Source: JBQCHF01 sp051953655 (GTDB taxonomy: Bacteria; Actinomycetota; Actinomycetes; Motilibacterales; Motilibacteraceae). Taken from it: a stretch of 64,000 bases of DNA. Below the pieces are notes generated by a model. It was not told where the DNA came from and did not search any database. It worked only from the letters and a program-made list of their open reading frames with translations. The stretch lies in the NCBI GenBank assembly GCA_051953655.1, contig JBQCIO010000141.1, forward strand, positions 17,341 to 81,340, written 5' to 3'. The number at the start of each line of letters is the position of its first letter. The first letter of the stretch is position 1. Position numbers and translations under genes: made by a program. Below are positions 16,070 to 25,383 of this stretch, piece after piece.

Positions 16070-16684
16070 TCACCCCGAGCGCCCCTGCTCGGGGAGCGCC
16101 GGCACCATCCGGAACAGCGTGGTCGTCGTGGTGACCGGCGGCTGGGGCCGGTGCGGTGGCTGGGCGCGGTCGCCGGCTACGGCGGCGACGACGTCGCGGG
16201 AGGTGATGAGGCCGAGCAGGCCGCCGTCGGGGGTGGTGACCGCCACGCAGTCGGTGCCGGTGGCGCGCATGGCCTCGGCGACGTGGCCGAGGGAGTCCTC
16301 CGGGCGCACCCGGACCGGACGGCGGGTCACGACCTCGCCGGCCCGCCGGCGGGCGCGGGCGAGCGGGCCGACCAGCCACTCGACGGCCAGGTCGCGGTCG
16401 CTGATGACGCCGAGCAGGCGACCCTCGCTGAGCACCGGCAGGTGGTGCACGCCGGCGGTGGTGAGGACCTCCCAGGCGATGAGCACGCTGTCCTCGGCGT
16501 CGACGACGACGAGGGACCGGCTCATGACGTCGCCGGCGAGCAGCGCCGAGACGGGCGTCGTGGCCGGGGCGGCACCGGGCGGCCGGGGCGCGCCGCGCGG
16601 CGCCTGGCTCTCCGGCCCGGCGGCCGGCGTCGACGGGGTCGTGCTGCTCGGGGTCGTGCTGCTCGGGGCGGGGGTGGTGGTCAC
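16070..16684 (-). CDS. CBS-pair protein
   Basis: 204 residues. After a Thr/Pro/Ser-rich tail of about 45 residues come two CBS domains: DVMSRSLVVVDAEDSVLIAW with HHLPVLSEGRLLGVISDRDL (about 50-105), then VVTRRPVRVRPEDSLGHVAE with DGGLLGLITSRDVVAAV (about 115-172). It resembles Hrp1 (Rv2626c) of M. tuberculosis, a DosR-regulated two-CBS protein. The GTG at 16684 has AGGGAGG 5 bases upstream. A DosR-like box lies about 95 bp upstream. It is convergent with the nuclease gene across the palindromic element. Confidence 0.9.
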   Translation of the reverse strand: MTTTPAPSSTTPSSTTPSTPAAGPESQAPRGAPRPPGAAPATTPVSALLAGDVMSRSLVVVDAEDSVLIAWEVLTTAGVHHLPVLSEGRLLGVISDRDLAVEWLVGPLARARRRAGEVVTRRPVRVRPEDSLGHVAEAMRATGTDCVAVTTPDGGLLGLITSRDVVAAVAGDRAQPPHRPQPPVTTTTTLFRMVPALPEQGRSG

Positions 16685-16779
16685 GACGGCCTCCCTGGGG
16701 CGGGCACGCGCAGCACGGGACCGGATCCGACGTGCGGCGTCGCCACACCCAGCGTCAGCGGACGATGCCGCCGACGTCA

Positions 16780-16793
16780 GGGACTCTCGTCCT
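16780..16793. promoter_or_regulatory. DosR/DevR-like box upstream of the CBS gene
   Basis: GGGACTCTCGTCCT fits GGGAC-N4-GTCCC with one mismatch. It stands 96-109 bp before the CBS start and just after the end of the hybrid kinase gene, so only the CBS gene can be its target. Confidence 0.55.
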
Positions 16794-16801
16794 GCGAAGG
16801 C

Positions 16802-19306
16802 TCAGCGGGCGGCGCGTGTCACCGCGTTGCGGACCGCGGCGGCCAGCTCCCCGGTGGTGAACGGCTTGGCCAGGAACACGGCCGACCCGAGCAGGGGCTC
16901 GCTGCCGTGCACGGTGCGGGCGGGCCCGACGCCGGGGGCGTAGCCGCTCATGAGCACGGCGGCCAGGCGCGGGTGCTGCTCACGGAGCCGTTCGAGCAGG
17001 GCGTCGCCGGTGAGGCCCGGCATGACGACGTCGCTCACCAGCACCTGGACGCCGGCCAGCACGTCGTGCGGCAGGGCGAGGGCCTGCTCGGGGCCGTCGG
17101 CCTCGAGGACGTCGTGGCCGAGGTGGGTGAGCAGCCGCGCGGTGAGCTGGCGCACCACCGGGTCGTCCTCGACGACGAGCACCCGCTCGCGCCCCGACGG
17201 CTGCGGCGGCTCCACCGGTGGCGGAGCGGCGGGGACGGCGGCGTCGTCCGCGGCGGGCAGCCAGACCGTGGCCGTCGTGCCGCGCCCGGCCACCGACTCG
17301 AGCGTGAGCAGGCCGTCGGACTGGCGGACGATGCCGTCGGCGACCGCCAGCCCCAGGCCGGTGCCGCGGCCGGTCGGCTTGGTCGTGAAGAACGGGTCGA
17401 GCGCCCGCGACAGGACGTCGGCGGTCATCCCGACGCCGTCGTCGCGCACCCGGACGGCCACCAGGCGGGTGCCGAGGTCGGTCTGCAGGTCGGTGCGGCC
17501 GAGCCGGCGCAGGGCGGAGGCGTCCTCCACCCCCACCGACAGGGTCACCCGGCCCTGCCCGGAGCTGGCGAGCACCCGTTCGGTGACCGCGTCGCGGGCG
17601 TTGATGACGAGGTTGAGGATGACCTGCTCGAGCTGGCCGGCGTCGATGAGCACCGGGGGCACGTCGGGCTCGCTGCGGTAGTGCAGGGAGACCCGTTCGT
17701 CCAGCACCCGGCGGACCAGCGGCACCAGCCGGGTCATCACCTCGTCGATCTGCACGACGACGGGGTTGAGCACCTGCTGCCCGGTGAAGGCCAGCAGCTG
17801 CCGGGTGAGGGTGGCCCCCCGCTGGGTGACCTCCTCGATGGCCCGGGCGTCGTCGGCCGGCAGCGACCGCTCCTCCAGGGTCCGGCGCAGCAGTGCGGCG
17901 TTGACCCCGATGACGGTGAGCAGGTTGTTGACGTCGTGGGCGACCCCGGCCGCCAGCTGGCCCAGGTTCTCCGAGCGCTGGGCGTGCTGCAGCTGGGCCT
18001 GCAGCGACCGCTCCTCGGTGACGTCCCGCAGCGTCCCGCGCACGCCGATCGCCACTCCGTCGGCGTCGAGGACGGCCTCGCCCTCGGCGCGCAGCACCAC
18101 GCTCTGCCCGTCCGGTCGGACCACCCGCAGGTCGGTGGGGACCGGGCGGCCGCTGGTCCGGGCCGCGTCGAGCATCCGCCGGGCGCGCTCGCGGTCCTCG
18201 GGGTGGATCAGCGCGAGCATCGCCTCGACCCGGGGCGGGACGGGGGCGGTGGCGGCGTCGGCGCCCGGCATCGCGTCGCCGGCCTCGGCGCTGCCGGCTC
18301 GCGGCAGGCCCAGCAGGTCGACCAGCTCGCTGCTGCTCTCGATCCCGGGCCGCTCGCCGCCCCAGCGCCACTCGTAGAAGCCGAGCCGGCCGATCCGGTA
18401 GGCCTCGTGCACGCGCCGCCCGGCCTCGCGCAGCGCCCGCGCGGACAGGTGCTGCTCGGTGGTGCGGCGGAACAGCACCATCAGGCCGTCGTCGGCGGGG
18501 ATCAGCGTGCTCTGCCACCAGTCCTCGCGGCCGGTGCCGGGTTCGACCCAGTGGAACTCGTCGTCGCGGGGGACGCCGTCGGCCACCACGGCCGCGAAGG
18601 TGGCCAGCAGGCCGCTGCCGACGAACTCGGGGAACGACTCGCGCATGGTCCGCCCGAGCAGGCCGCCGCGGGTGGACAGGACCCGCGCCGCCGGGTTCAC
18701 CATCCGGAAGGCGAAGTCCTCGATCTGCCCGTCGTCCCCGCGCACGGCGTCGACCACGATGACGCCGTCGGCGCTGTTCTCCACGGCCTGCTCGAGCCGG
18801 TGCAGCACCTCGGCCCGCGTGTCCACGTCCAGGGAGGCGCGCAGCCGGATGTTCTCCACCGCGAGCGAGGTGACCGCGGCCACGAGGTCGAGGACGGTCT
18901 GCTCGTCGGCCGCTCCCTGCTCCGGGGCGGCGACCGCGCCGCGCACCCGCACGCTGCCGATCGGCCGGCCGCCGGGGTCGCGGACCTCGGCGGTCAGCAC
19001 GTCGGCGTCGCGGGCGCCGGTCAGGGCGTCGGTCAGGTCGCCGGTCAGGTCGCCGGTCAGGGGGTCGCCGGCGTCGGGCTCCCCGCCGCCCGCGCGCGCG
19101 GTCCGGACGCCGTCGGGCAGCCGCAGCTCGACGTGGGCGGCGTCGGCGTCGAGGACCTCGACGACCAGCGCGACGACGGCCTGCAGCAGCGTCTCGAGCG
19201 AGGGGTGGTGGGACAGGTCCGCGGTGGCGCGGGCGATCGCGGCCGCCCGCCCGCGGCGCGTGCTCACGCGCGCACGCGGCACGTCCGGTGAGGCGACCTC
19301 ACGCAC
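16802..19306 (-). CDS. GAF/PAS hybrid histidine kinase with C-terminal receiver
   Basis: About 834 residues, soluble. A GAF-like N-terminus (LETLLQAVVALVVEVLDADAAHVELR) is followed by two PAS-like regions (one with ENSADGVIVVDAV, one with FYEWRWGG and VRGTLRDVTEER). The HisKA/HATPase core has the phospho-acceptor near 457 in GVAHDVNNLLTVI, N-box NLVINARDAV and GTGLGLAVA. A receiver domain at about 705-830 has its Asp near 759 in VSDVVMPGLTG. The output of the receiver is unclear. A short tandem DNA repeat (about 19020-19070) encodes TGDLTGDLT. GTG 19306 is chosen for its GGGGGAG site; a GTG at 19267 is possible. It is not a DosS-type HisKA_3 kinase. Confidence 0.88.
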   Translation of the reverse strand: MREVASPDVPRARVSTRRGRAAAIARATADLSHHPSLETLLQAVVALVVEVLDADAAHVELRLPDGVRTARAGGGEPDAGDPLTGDLTGDLTDALTGARDADVLTAEVRDPGGRPIGSVRVRGAVAAPEQGAADEQTVLDLVAAVTSLAVENIRLRASLDVDTRAEVLHRLEQAVENSADGVIVVDAVRGDDGQIEDFAFRMVNPAARVLSTRGGLLGRTMRESFPEFVGSGLLATFAAVVADGVPRDDEFHWVEPGTGREDWWQSTLIPADDGLMVLFRRTTEQHLSARALREAGRRVHEAYRIGRLGFYEWRWGGERPGIESSSELVDLLGLPRAGSAEAGDAMPGADAATAPVPPRVEAMLALIHPEDRERARRMLDAARTSGRPVPTDLRVVRPDGQSVVLRAEGEAVLDADGVAIGVRGTLRDVTEERSLQAQLQHAQRSENLGQLAAGVAHDVNNLLTVIGVNAALLRRTLEERSLPADDARAIEEVTQRGATLTRQLLAFTGQQVLNPVVVQIDEVMTRLVPLVRRVLDERVSLHYRSEPDVPPVLIDAGQLEQVILNLVINARDAVTERVLASSGQGRVTLSVGVEDASALRRLGRTDLQTDLGTRLVAVRVRDDGVGMTADVLSRALDPFFTTKPTGRGTGLGLAVADGIVRQSDGLLTLESVAGRGTTATVWLPAADDAAVPAAPPPVEPPQPSGRERVLVVEDDPVVRQLTARLLTHLGHDVLEADGPEQALALPHDVLAGVQVLVSDVVMPGLTGDALLERLREQHPRLAAVLMSGYAPGVGPARTVHGSEPLLGSAVFLAKPFTTGELAAAVRNAVTRAAR

Positions 19307-19549
19307 AGCTCCCCCGTGTCCTGCTTCGACTGCGTCCTGCTTCGCCTGTCGTGCTTCGACTGTCGTGCTCCGCCGGTCCGGCTCGGACCGTCCTGCTCCC
19401 GCCGGGCCGGCGACGGCCCGGCCCACCCGCAGCGTACGTGGCTGCGGGGAGGCTTGGCCGGGGATGCCCGGATCGGCCCCCGGGCCGGGGACGCGGAGCA
19501 GCCGCGCGGTCGCACGGTGCGGTCGCGGCTCGGGCTGGGGCCGGCCCGG

Positions 19550-20464
19550 TCAGCAGGCCCGCAGCGCGGCCCGCGCCGCCTGCCCGGCCCTGGCGCCGTA
19601 GCCGCCGCCGAACAGCACCGCGTGCACGAGCAGGGGCACCACCTGGTGCAGCGGCACCCGCTGCTGCCAGCCGTCGGCGAGCGGCCCGCCGCTGTCGTGC
19701 GCCGTCTCGGCGTAGGCGGCCAGCACACGCTCGAGGTGCGGGCAGCCGAAGAGGGCGAGCATGGCCAGGTCGGTCTCGCGGTGGCCCGCGTGGCACGCCG
19801 GGTCGATGAGGCGGGCGTCCCCGTCCGCCCCCCACAGGACGTTGCCCGACCACAGGTCGCCGTGCAGCAGCGCCGCGGGCTCGTCCGGACCGGCCAGCTC
19901 GCCGGCCCGCTCGCACACGGCGTCGACGTCGGCGGCGTCCTCCGGGGAGAGGCTGCCCCGGTCGCGGGCCATCCGCGCGTAGGGCAGGACCCGCTGCTCG
20001 ACCCACCAGGGCGCCCAGCGGGTGCCGGTGCCGGCCGGGAGCGACAGCGGCCCGAGAAACCCGGGCGACCCGGGCCGGTCAGGTGTCCCTCCGAGGTTGC
20101 CGAAGCGGGCGCCGGGGGCGAGCGCGGCGTGGGTGGCGACCAGCCGGCGGCCGAGGCGCTCGGCGGCGGCGGCGGTGCCGGGCGGGCCGGCGGGCACCCA
20201 CTCGAGCACCAGCACCTCGGCGTCGGCGGCCAGGACCCGCGGCACCGGGACGCCGTCGGTGGCCTCGCCCAGCCGGCGAAGGCCCGCGGCCTCGGCGGGG
20301 AACAGGGCCGGCGGGCTGCCGGGCAGGGTCTTGGCGAAGACGGTGCGGCCGTCGACCAGCGTGACCTGCCAGGCGCGGGCGACGTCGCCGCCGGCCACCG
20401 GCGCGCACCCGGTCGCCCGCACCTGCAGTGCCTTGGCCACCTGTTCGGCCGCGCGGGGGAGCAC
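19550..20464 (-). CDS. fructosamine kinase family protein
   Basis: 304 residues. The aminoglycoside-phosphotransferase fold is shown by VFAKTLPG (ATP-binding Lys) near the N-terminus, VLVLEWVPAG in the hinge, the catalytic loop LLHGDLWSGNVLW near 195 and the metal-binding LIDPACHAGHRETDLAML. DPA..GHRE..LAM is typical of fructosamine-3-kinases, which phosphorylate protein-bound ketosamines so that they fall off (deglycation). The GTG start lies 3 bp after the stop of the phosphatase gene, so they form an operon. The same gene pair, phosphatase YfkJ-like with fructosamine kinase YniA-like, recurs in bacteria and suggests a protein-repair role. Confidence 0.92.
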   Translation of the reverse strand: MLPRAAEQVAKALQVRATGCAPVAGGDVARAWQVTLVDGRTVFAKTLPGSPPALFPAEAAGLRRLGEATDGVPVPRVLAADAEVLVLEWVPAGPPGTAAAAERLGRRLVATHAALAPGARFGNLGGTPDRPGSPGFLGPLSLPAGTGTRWAPWWVEQRVLPYARMARDRGSLSPEDAADVDAVCERAGELAGPDEPAALLHGDLWSGNVLWGADGDARLIDPACHAGHRETDLAMLALFGCPHLERVLAAYAETAHDSGGPLADGWQQRVPLHQVVPLLVHAVLFGGGYGARAGQAARAALRAC

Positions 20465-20467
20465 CGG

Positions 20468-21082
20468 TCAGGCCTGCTGCTCGAGCGGGTCGTCGGCGCA
20501 TTCGTCGGCAGATTCGTCGGCTGGGTGATCGCGGGGGCCGGTGGCGCCGTGCATGTCCCGGCGCGCGTCGAGCGGCAGGTCCAGCTCGGTGCGCAGGTGG
20601 TCCAGCAGCCCCTCCACCGCGGCCTCCACCTGGTCCAGCACCAGGTCGAAGCCCTCGCGGCCGCCGTAGTAGGGGTCGGGGACGTCCAGCGCGCTCTCCG
20701 GTGCCTCGTCCAGCGACGGGTCGAACGAGCGCAGCAGCCGCACCTTGTCCGCCGCCTCCTCGTCCGGGGCCATCCGCAGCAGCTCGCGCAGGTGGCCGCG
20801 GTCCAGGGCCAGCACGAGGTCGCGCTCGGCGAACCAGGAGGGGTCGAACCGGCGGGCCACGTGGTCGAGGGCGTAGCCCCGGCGGGTCAGCGAGGCGAGG
20901 GCCCGCGGGTCGGCGTCCTGCCCCACGTGCCAGCCGCCGGTCCCCGCGCTGTCGACGTCCACCAGGCCGTCCAGCCCCTCGGCGGCGAGCCGGTGGCGCA
21001 GCACCGCCTCCGCGACGGGGGAGCGGCAGATGTTCCCCGAGCAGACGAAGCACACCCGGTAGCTCATCGCCTCATCGCTCAC
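20468..21082 (-). CDS. low-molecular-weight protein-tyrosine phosphatase
   Basis: 204 residues, longer than the usual 150-165 because of a tail rich in Asp/Ala/His. The phosphatase loop is C14-SGNIC-R20 in FVCSGNICRSP, and the general acid is in DVPDPYYGG. Such enzymes dephosphorylate phosphotyrosine, and some act as phosphoarginine or sugar-phosphate phosphatases. GTG 21082 with GGGGAGG upstream is preferred to the ATG twelve codons earlier. The downstream fructosamine kinase begins 3 bp after the stop. The C-terminal Asp-rich extension (ADESADECADDP) is unusual and has no clear domain. Confidence 0.9.
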   Translation of the reverse strand: MSDEAMSYRVCFVCSGNICRSPVAEAVLRHRLAAEGLDGLVDVDSAGTGGWHVGQDADPRALASLTRRGYALDHVARRFDPSWFAERDLVLALDRGHLRELLRMAPDEEAADKVRLLRSFDPSLDEAPESALDVPDPYYGGREGFDLVLDQVEAAVEGLLDHLRTELDLPLDARRDMHGATGPRDHPADESADECADDPLEQQA

Positions 21083-21142
21083 CCGCCCATCCTCCCCGTC
21101 CGTGCCCGTTCCGCGCACGCACCGTGCGCGCGGGTCGGGCCG

Positions 21143-22024
21143 TCAGTCGACGGGCTCGGCGGCCGGCACCCGGGCCGGGACGGGGTGCGGCGCCACGGCC
21201 GGCACCGCCACGGGCCGCCGACGGGCGAGCAGCGCCTCCGCCCCGCCCTGCACGGCGACCGCCGCGGCCACGATGCCCGCGGCCACGATGCCGTCGAGCC
21301 ACCAGTGGTTGGCGGTCACCACGACCACCAGCACGGTGAGCGCGGTGTGCACCGGACCGAACCAGCGCCACGGCGCGGGGGCGTAGCGCAGCACGAACCC
21401 GCCCACGATGACCGCCCAGGCCACGTGCACCGACGGCATCGCGGCCAGCTGGTCGGCGATGCCGCTGCCGAACGCCCCGTAGACCGACTGCCCGTAGCGC
21501 AGCGCGGTGTCCACGAAGCCGAGATCCCGCAGCATCCGGGGCGGGGCCACCGGGACCAGCTGCACCAGCAGGCAGGTGAGCGTGGACAGCACGACGACGT
21601 TCCGGGCCCGGGCGAACGCCTCGCGGTGCCGCCAGAACATCCACAGCACGAACAGCACCATCGAGTTCAGGTGCGCGTAGAGGTAGTAGGCGTTCAGGGC
21701 CTTCACCAGCAGAGGCACGGGCAGGAACAGGTGCTGCAGCCACACCTCGCTGGGCAGGCCGAGCGCGCGCTCGACGTCCCACACCCCGCGGGCGTTGGCG
21801 AACGCGCCGTCGACGCGGGTGTGCGCGAACCGCCCCACGTACTGGTAGAGCCCGAGCAGCCCGCACACCAGCGCGAACTCGCGGCCGAAGCCGGCGGCCG
21901 CCGCGACCGGGCGCGGAACCTGACCGGAGCGGCTGCGGGCCACCGCGGTCGCGATCCCCCAGAGCAGCAGGAAGCCGGCGCACAGGGTGAGCGACAGCTG
22001 CCAGCTCGGGCTCAGGTGGGGCAC
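21143..22024 (-). CDS. PAP2-superfamily integral membrane phosphatase-like protein
   Basis: 293 residues with about six transmembrane helices. PAP2 phosphatase motifs are seen as AMPSVHVAWAV (motif 2, His) near 190-200 and TANHWWLDGIV (motif 3, His and Asp) near 235; motif 1 is the weak VAPPRMLRD. This set is typical of the inositolphosphotransferase-like PAP2_3 group found in actinobacteria, which act on lipid phosphates or transfer phospho-inositol. GTG 22024 is the only reasonable start, without a clear ribosome site. It lies 60 bp upstream of the phosphatase gene on the same strand. Confidence 0.88.
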   Translation of the reverse strand: MPHLSPSWQLSLTLCAGFLLLWGIATAVARSRSGQVPRPVAAAAGFGREFALVCGLLGLYQYVGRFAHTRVDGAFANARGVWDVERALGLPSEVWLQHLFLPVPLLVKALNAYYLYAHLNSMVLFVLWMFWRHREAFARARNVVVLSTLTCLLVQLVPVAPPRMLRDLGFVDTALRYGQSVYGAFGSGIADQLAAMPSVHVAWAVIVGGFVLRYAPAPWRWFGPVHTALTVLVVVVTANHWWLDGIVAAGIVAAAVAVQGGAEALLARRRPVAVPAVAPHPVPARVPAAEPVD

Positions 22025-22066
22025 CGGGACACGCTAGCCGGGCGGCGCCGCCCGGCGTCCTCGCGT

Positions 22067-22102
22067 CCGGAGGATCGTCACCCATCGGTGACGATCCTCC
22101 GG
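22067..22102. terminator. perfect 16-bp-stem hairpin
   Basis: CCGGAGGATCGTCACC and its exact complement enclose a CATC tetraloop. It lies between the end of the sugar transporter gene and the start of the PAP2 gene, both on the minus strand, and so should end transcription of the transporter gene. Confidence 0.75.
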
Positions 22103-22119
22103 GTGGCCGCCGGGGCGGA

Positions 22120-23604
22120 TCAGCTGGTGCGGGCCGCCTCGGCGGTCCGGTTGCCGCGCACGTGCACCGCGCCGTCCATGTCCTCGAGCTCGCGGCCCTT
22201 GGTCTCGGGCACCTTGGCCAGCACGAAGAAGAAGCTGATCGCGGCGAACACGGTGTAGAAGCCGTAGGCGAACCAGAGCGCGACGTCCTTGCTCATCACC
22301 GGGAACGTGGTGGTGATGGCGAAGTTGGCCAGCCACTGCGCCGCAGCGGCGACCGCGAGGGCAGCGGCCCGGATCTTGTTCGGGAACATCTCGCCGAGCA
22401 GCACCCAGACGACCGGGCCCCAGGAGACGCCGAACGCGACCACGTAGACGTTGGCGGCGATCAGCGCGATGGTGCCGTAGGGCTGCGCCAGCTGCGGGTT
22501 GTCTCCCACGAACGTGGCCTGCGTGAAGCAGATCGTCATGGCCAGCAGCGAGAGGACCATGCCGGCCGAGCCGACCAGCAGCAGCGGGCGCCGGCCGACC
22601 TTGTCCACGAGGGCGATGGCCACGAGCGTGACCACCACGTTGGTGACCGAGGTGATGACCGAGAACGTGAACGAGTCGCTCTCGCTGAAGCCCACGGACT
22701 GCCACAGCGACGTCGAGTAGTAGAAGATCACGTTGATGCCGACGAACTGCTGGAAGACCGACAGCAGGATCCCGACCCAGACCACCGGGAGCAGGCCGAA
22801 CCGCTGGCCCTTGAGGTCGGCCAGCGAGGGCTTGTCCTCGCGCCGGATGGTCCGCTCGATGTCGCGCACCTTGTCCTCGGGCCGCTGCAGGCCCAGGACG
22901 CGGCGCAGGACGTCGGCGGCCCGCTGGGTCTCGCCCTTGGCCACCAGGTAGCGCGGGGACTCCGGGATCCGCAGCGCCAGCACGCCGTAGACCACCGAGG
23001 GCACCACGCCGACGAGGAACATCCACCGCCAGGCCGGCAGGCCGAGCGCGAAGTCCTGGTCGGCGCCGCCGGCGAGCCGGGCCAGCGCGGTGTCCGACAG
23101 CAGTGCGACGAAGATGCCCGTCACGATGGCCAGCTGCTGCAGCGAGCCGAGCCGGCCGCGCAGGTGCGCCGGGGCGATCTCGGCGATGTAGGCCGGGGCG
23201 ATGACCGAGGCGATGCCGATGCCCAGGCCGCCGACGAACCGCCAGATCACCAGGTCCCACACGGAGAACGCCAGGCCGGCGCCGATCGAGCTGACCAGGA
23301 AGAGGCCCGAGCCGAGCAGCATCACCTTGATCCGCCCCCACCGGTCGGCGAGGCGGCCGGCGTACCAGGCGCCGACGGCCGAGCCGAGCAGCGCGACGGC
23401 CACCGCGAGGCCGGTCACGAACGGCGACAGCGAGAAGGCGTCGCTGATGGCCGTGACCGCACCGTTGATGACCGCGGTGTCGAACCCGAACAGGAAGCCG
23501 CCGATCGCGGCCACCACGGAGACCAGCACCGCGGTGCCGGTGGTGTTGCCCCGCTCCGCCCCGCTCCTGATGTCCGCCGCTCCGGACCCCGCTCCGGTCG
23601 CCAT
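22120..23604 (-). CDS. sugar porter family MFS transporter
   Basis: 494 residues, twelve helices. Sugar-porter signatures are clear: GFLFGFDTAVINGA at the start of helix 1, RLADRWGRIKVML (GRR-like loop 2-3), RFVGGLGIGIASV and PAYIAEIAPAHLRGRLGSLQQ (PESPR region preceded by helix 5), RIPESPRYLV after helix 6, and QQFVGINVIFYYSTSLWQ in helix 7. It closely follows the proton:xylose/galactose symporter layout and should import a sugar. ATG 23604 has GGAGAGGGG upstream. The neighbours do not reveal the sugar. Confidence 0.93.
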   Translation of the reverse strand: MATGAGSGAADIRSGAERGNTTGTAVLVSVVAAIGGFLFGFDTAVINGAVTAISDAFSLSPFVTGLAVAVALLGSAVGAWYAGRLADRWGRIKVMLLGSGLFLVSSIGAGLAFSVWDLVIWRFVGGLGIGIASVIAPAYIAEIAPAHLRGRLGSLQQLAIVTGIFVALLSDTALARLAGGADQDFALGLPAWRWMFLVGVVPSVVYGVLALRIPESPRYLVAKGETQRAADVLRRVLGLQRPEDKVRDIERTIRREDKPSLADLKGQRFGLLPVVWVGILLSVFQQFVGINVIFYYSTSLWQSVGFSESDSFTFSVITSVTNVVVTLVAIALVDKVGRRPLLLVGSAGMVLSLLAMTICFTQATFVGDNPQLAQPYGTIALIAANVYVVAFGVSWGPVVWVLLGEMFPNKIRAAALAVAAAAQWLANFAITTTFPVMSKDVALWFAYGFYTVFAAISFFFVLAKVPETKGRELEDMDGAVHVRGNRTAEAARTS

Positions 23605-23805
23605 CGCTCGCCCCTCTCCGCCCGGCGACGCTGCCAGGCACCAGAGGTGCGCTTTACCCGCCCACGACCAAGAGCATCCCCGTGCGCCGGTTCACAGCGG
23701 TCGAGACCGCGCCTCGCACGACGCCGACCAGCGTCGCTGCGCGCCAGGTCCGGGCGGCCGGCTCCGCCTCGGGCGACGGCTCGGGCTCCGCCTACAGTGA
23801 CGCCC

Positions 23806-24987
23806 ATGAGCGAGGTCGCTTCCGCCCACAGCGCCGTGCCGGACACCCAGAACCCGCCCAGCCCGTCCGACGCCCCGGAGCCGCGGGTGGCCGACGTGAC
23901 GCAGCCGCCGGCCGGCCCCCGGCTGCGCCCGGCGCTGGACGCCGTCCCGGCCTACGTGCCGGGCCGCCCGGCCCAGGCCCGCCAGGGCATGCAGACCTGG
24001 AAGCTGTCCTCCAACGAGAACCCCTACCCGCCGCTGCCCAGCGTGCTGGAGGTGGTCCGGTCCGAGGCGGAGTCGTTCCAGCGCTACCCGGACATGTTCG
24101 CCACCGCGCTGGTGGCCGAGATCGCCGACCGCTTCGACGTCCCCGTGGAGCACGTGGCCACCGGCACCGGCAGCGTCGGCGTGCTCGGGCAGATCGTGCA
24201 GGCGGTGGCCGGCGAGGGCGACGAGGTCGTCTACGCCTGGCGCTCGTTCGAGGCCTACCCGATCGTCGTGCAGGTGGCCGGTGCGACGTCGGTGCAGGTG
24301 CCGCTCACCGCCGACGAGCGGCACGACCTGCCGGCCATGCTCGGAGCCATCACCCCGCGCACGCGCCTGGTCCTGGTCTGCACCCCCAACAACCCGACCG
24401 GCACCGCGCTTCATCGCGCCGAGCTCGAGCGGTTCCTCGACGCCGTGCCCCAGGACGTGCTGGTGGTGATCGACGAGGCCTACCGTGAGTTCGTCCGCGA
24501 CGACGACGTGCCCGACGCCCTCGACCTCTACCGAGACCGGCCCAACGTGGCGGTGCTGCGCACCTTCTCCAAGGCCTACGGCCTGGCCGGGCTGCGGGTC
24601 GGCTTCGCCGTGGCCCACGCCCCCGTGGCCGCGGCGCTGCGCAAGACCGCGGTGCCCTTCGGCGTCAGCGGGCTGGCGCAGGCCGCGGCGATCGCCTCGC
24701 TGCGGCACGAGGACGAGCTGCTCGAGCGGGTCGAGGCGCTGGTCGGCGAGCGGGTGCGGGTGCTGACCGCGCTGCGCGAGCAGGGCTGGACCGTGCCCGA
24801 CACCGAGGCCAACTTCGTCTGGCTGCGCCTCGGCGAGCGGACCCAGGAGTTCGCCGCGGCCTGCGAGGCGGCCGGGGTGTCGGTCCGCCCGTTCGGTGCC
24901 GAGGGGGTGCGGGTCAGCATCGGCGAGGTCGAGGCCAACGACCTCTTCCTGGACGTCGCGTCCCGGTTCCGTGCCGCCCAGGGCTGA
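23806..24987 (+). CDS. hisC: histidinol-phosphate/aromatic aminotransferase
   Basis: 393 residues, fold-type I PLP enzyme of the HisC subgroup. Visible motifs: KLSSNENPYPPLPSV near the N-terminus, VCTPNNPTGTA, VIDEAYREF and the PLP Lys256 in TFSKAYGLAGLRVG, then the substrate-phosphate Arg region. It transfers an amino group to imidazole-acetol phosphate or to aromatic 2-oxoacids. No other his gene is nearby, so it may be the second actinobacterial copy (hisC2 or the aromatic Pat enzyme). ATG 23806 is the start; a 45-residue acidic/Pro-rich leader precedes the fold. The cupin gene follows after 10 bp. Confidence 0.9.
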   Translation: MSEVASAHSAVPDTQNPPSPSDAPEPRVADVTQPPAGPRLRPALDAVPAYVPGRPAQARQGMQTWKLSSNENPYPPLPSVLEVVRSEAESFQRYPDMFATALVAEIADRFDVPVEHVATGTGSVGVLGQIVQAVAGEGDEVVYAWRSFEAYPIVVQVAGATSVQVPLTADERHDLPAMLGAITPRTRLVLVCTPNNPTGTALHRAELERFLDAVPQDVLVVIDEAYREFVRDDDVPDALDLYRDRPNVAVLRTFSKAYGLAGLRVGFAVAHAPVAAALRKTAVPFGVSGLAQAAAIASLRHEDELLERVEALVGERVRVLTALREQGWTVPDTEANFVWLRLGERTQEFAAACEAAGVSVRPFGAEGVRVSIGEVEANDLFLDVASRFRAAQG

Positions 24988-24997
24988 TCCGGTCGAC

Positions 24998-25345
24998 GTG
25001 CGCCTGATCCCCTTCGACGCCGGCCGCGGTGCCGACATCACCCGCTTCGGCACCCACGGCGTGCGCGGGGTTCCGCTGGCCCGCGCCACCGAGCTCGCCC
25101 GCTACTCGGTGCTCGTCATGCACCTCGACCCCGGCGGCGCCGTCGGCCGGCACGAGGCCGTCGTCGACCAGCTGTTCGCGGTGGTGGCCGGCAGCGGCTG
25201 GGCCGAGGGCGCCGACGGCGGCCGGGTGGACGTGGCCGCCGGCCAGGCGGTGCTCTGGGAGGCCGGCGAGGAGCACGCCGCCGGCACCGACGTCGGCCTG
25301 ACCGCCCTCGTCGTCGAGGCCGACGAGCTCACGCCGCCCAGCTGA
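24998..25345 (+). CDS. cupin-domain protein
   Basis: 115 residues, single small beta-barrel cupin: MHLDPGGAVGRHEAVVDQLFAVVAG (cupin motif 1, with one His and a Glu) and AGQAVLWEAGEEHAAGTD (motif 2, His). The metal-ligand set is therefore H, E, H, lacking the second motif-1 His. Function is unknown; such proteins often sense or bind small ligands. GTG 24998 begins 10 bp after the aminotransferase stop, so the two are probably cotranscribed. Confidence 0.8.
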   Translation: MRLIPFDAGRGADITRFGTHGVRGVPLARATELARYSVLVMHLDPGGAVGRHEAVVDQLFAVVAGSGWAEGADGGRVDVAAGQAVLWEAGEEHAAGTDVGLTALVVEADELTPPS

Positions 25346-25383
25346 GCCGAGACACGTCCGCAGGTCGACCCCCCGCCGGGCGT

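Noticed and set aside
19020..19070. Tandem GTCAGGTCGCCG repeat as a mobile-element trace
   Set aside because: It is a short in-frame repeat within the kinase linker, with no other sign of insertion.
16151..19291. 1046-residue open frame on the plus strand opposite the hybrid kinase
   Set aside because: It is a GC-rich antisense shadow: the minus strand gives a full GAF/PAS/HisKA/REC protein, while the plus frame has no domain and is a run of Gly/Ala/Arg/His/Asp.
22162..24987. 941-residue plus frame extending the aminotransferase
   Set aside because: The first about 548 residues lie antisense to the sugar porter and are low-complexity; the aminotransferase starts at 23806.
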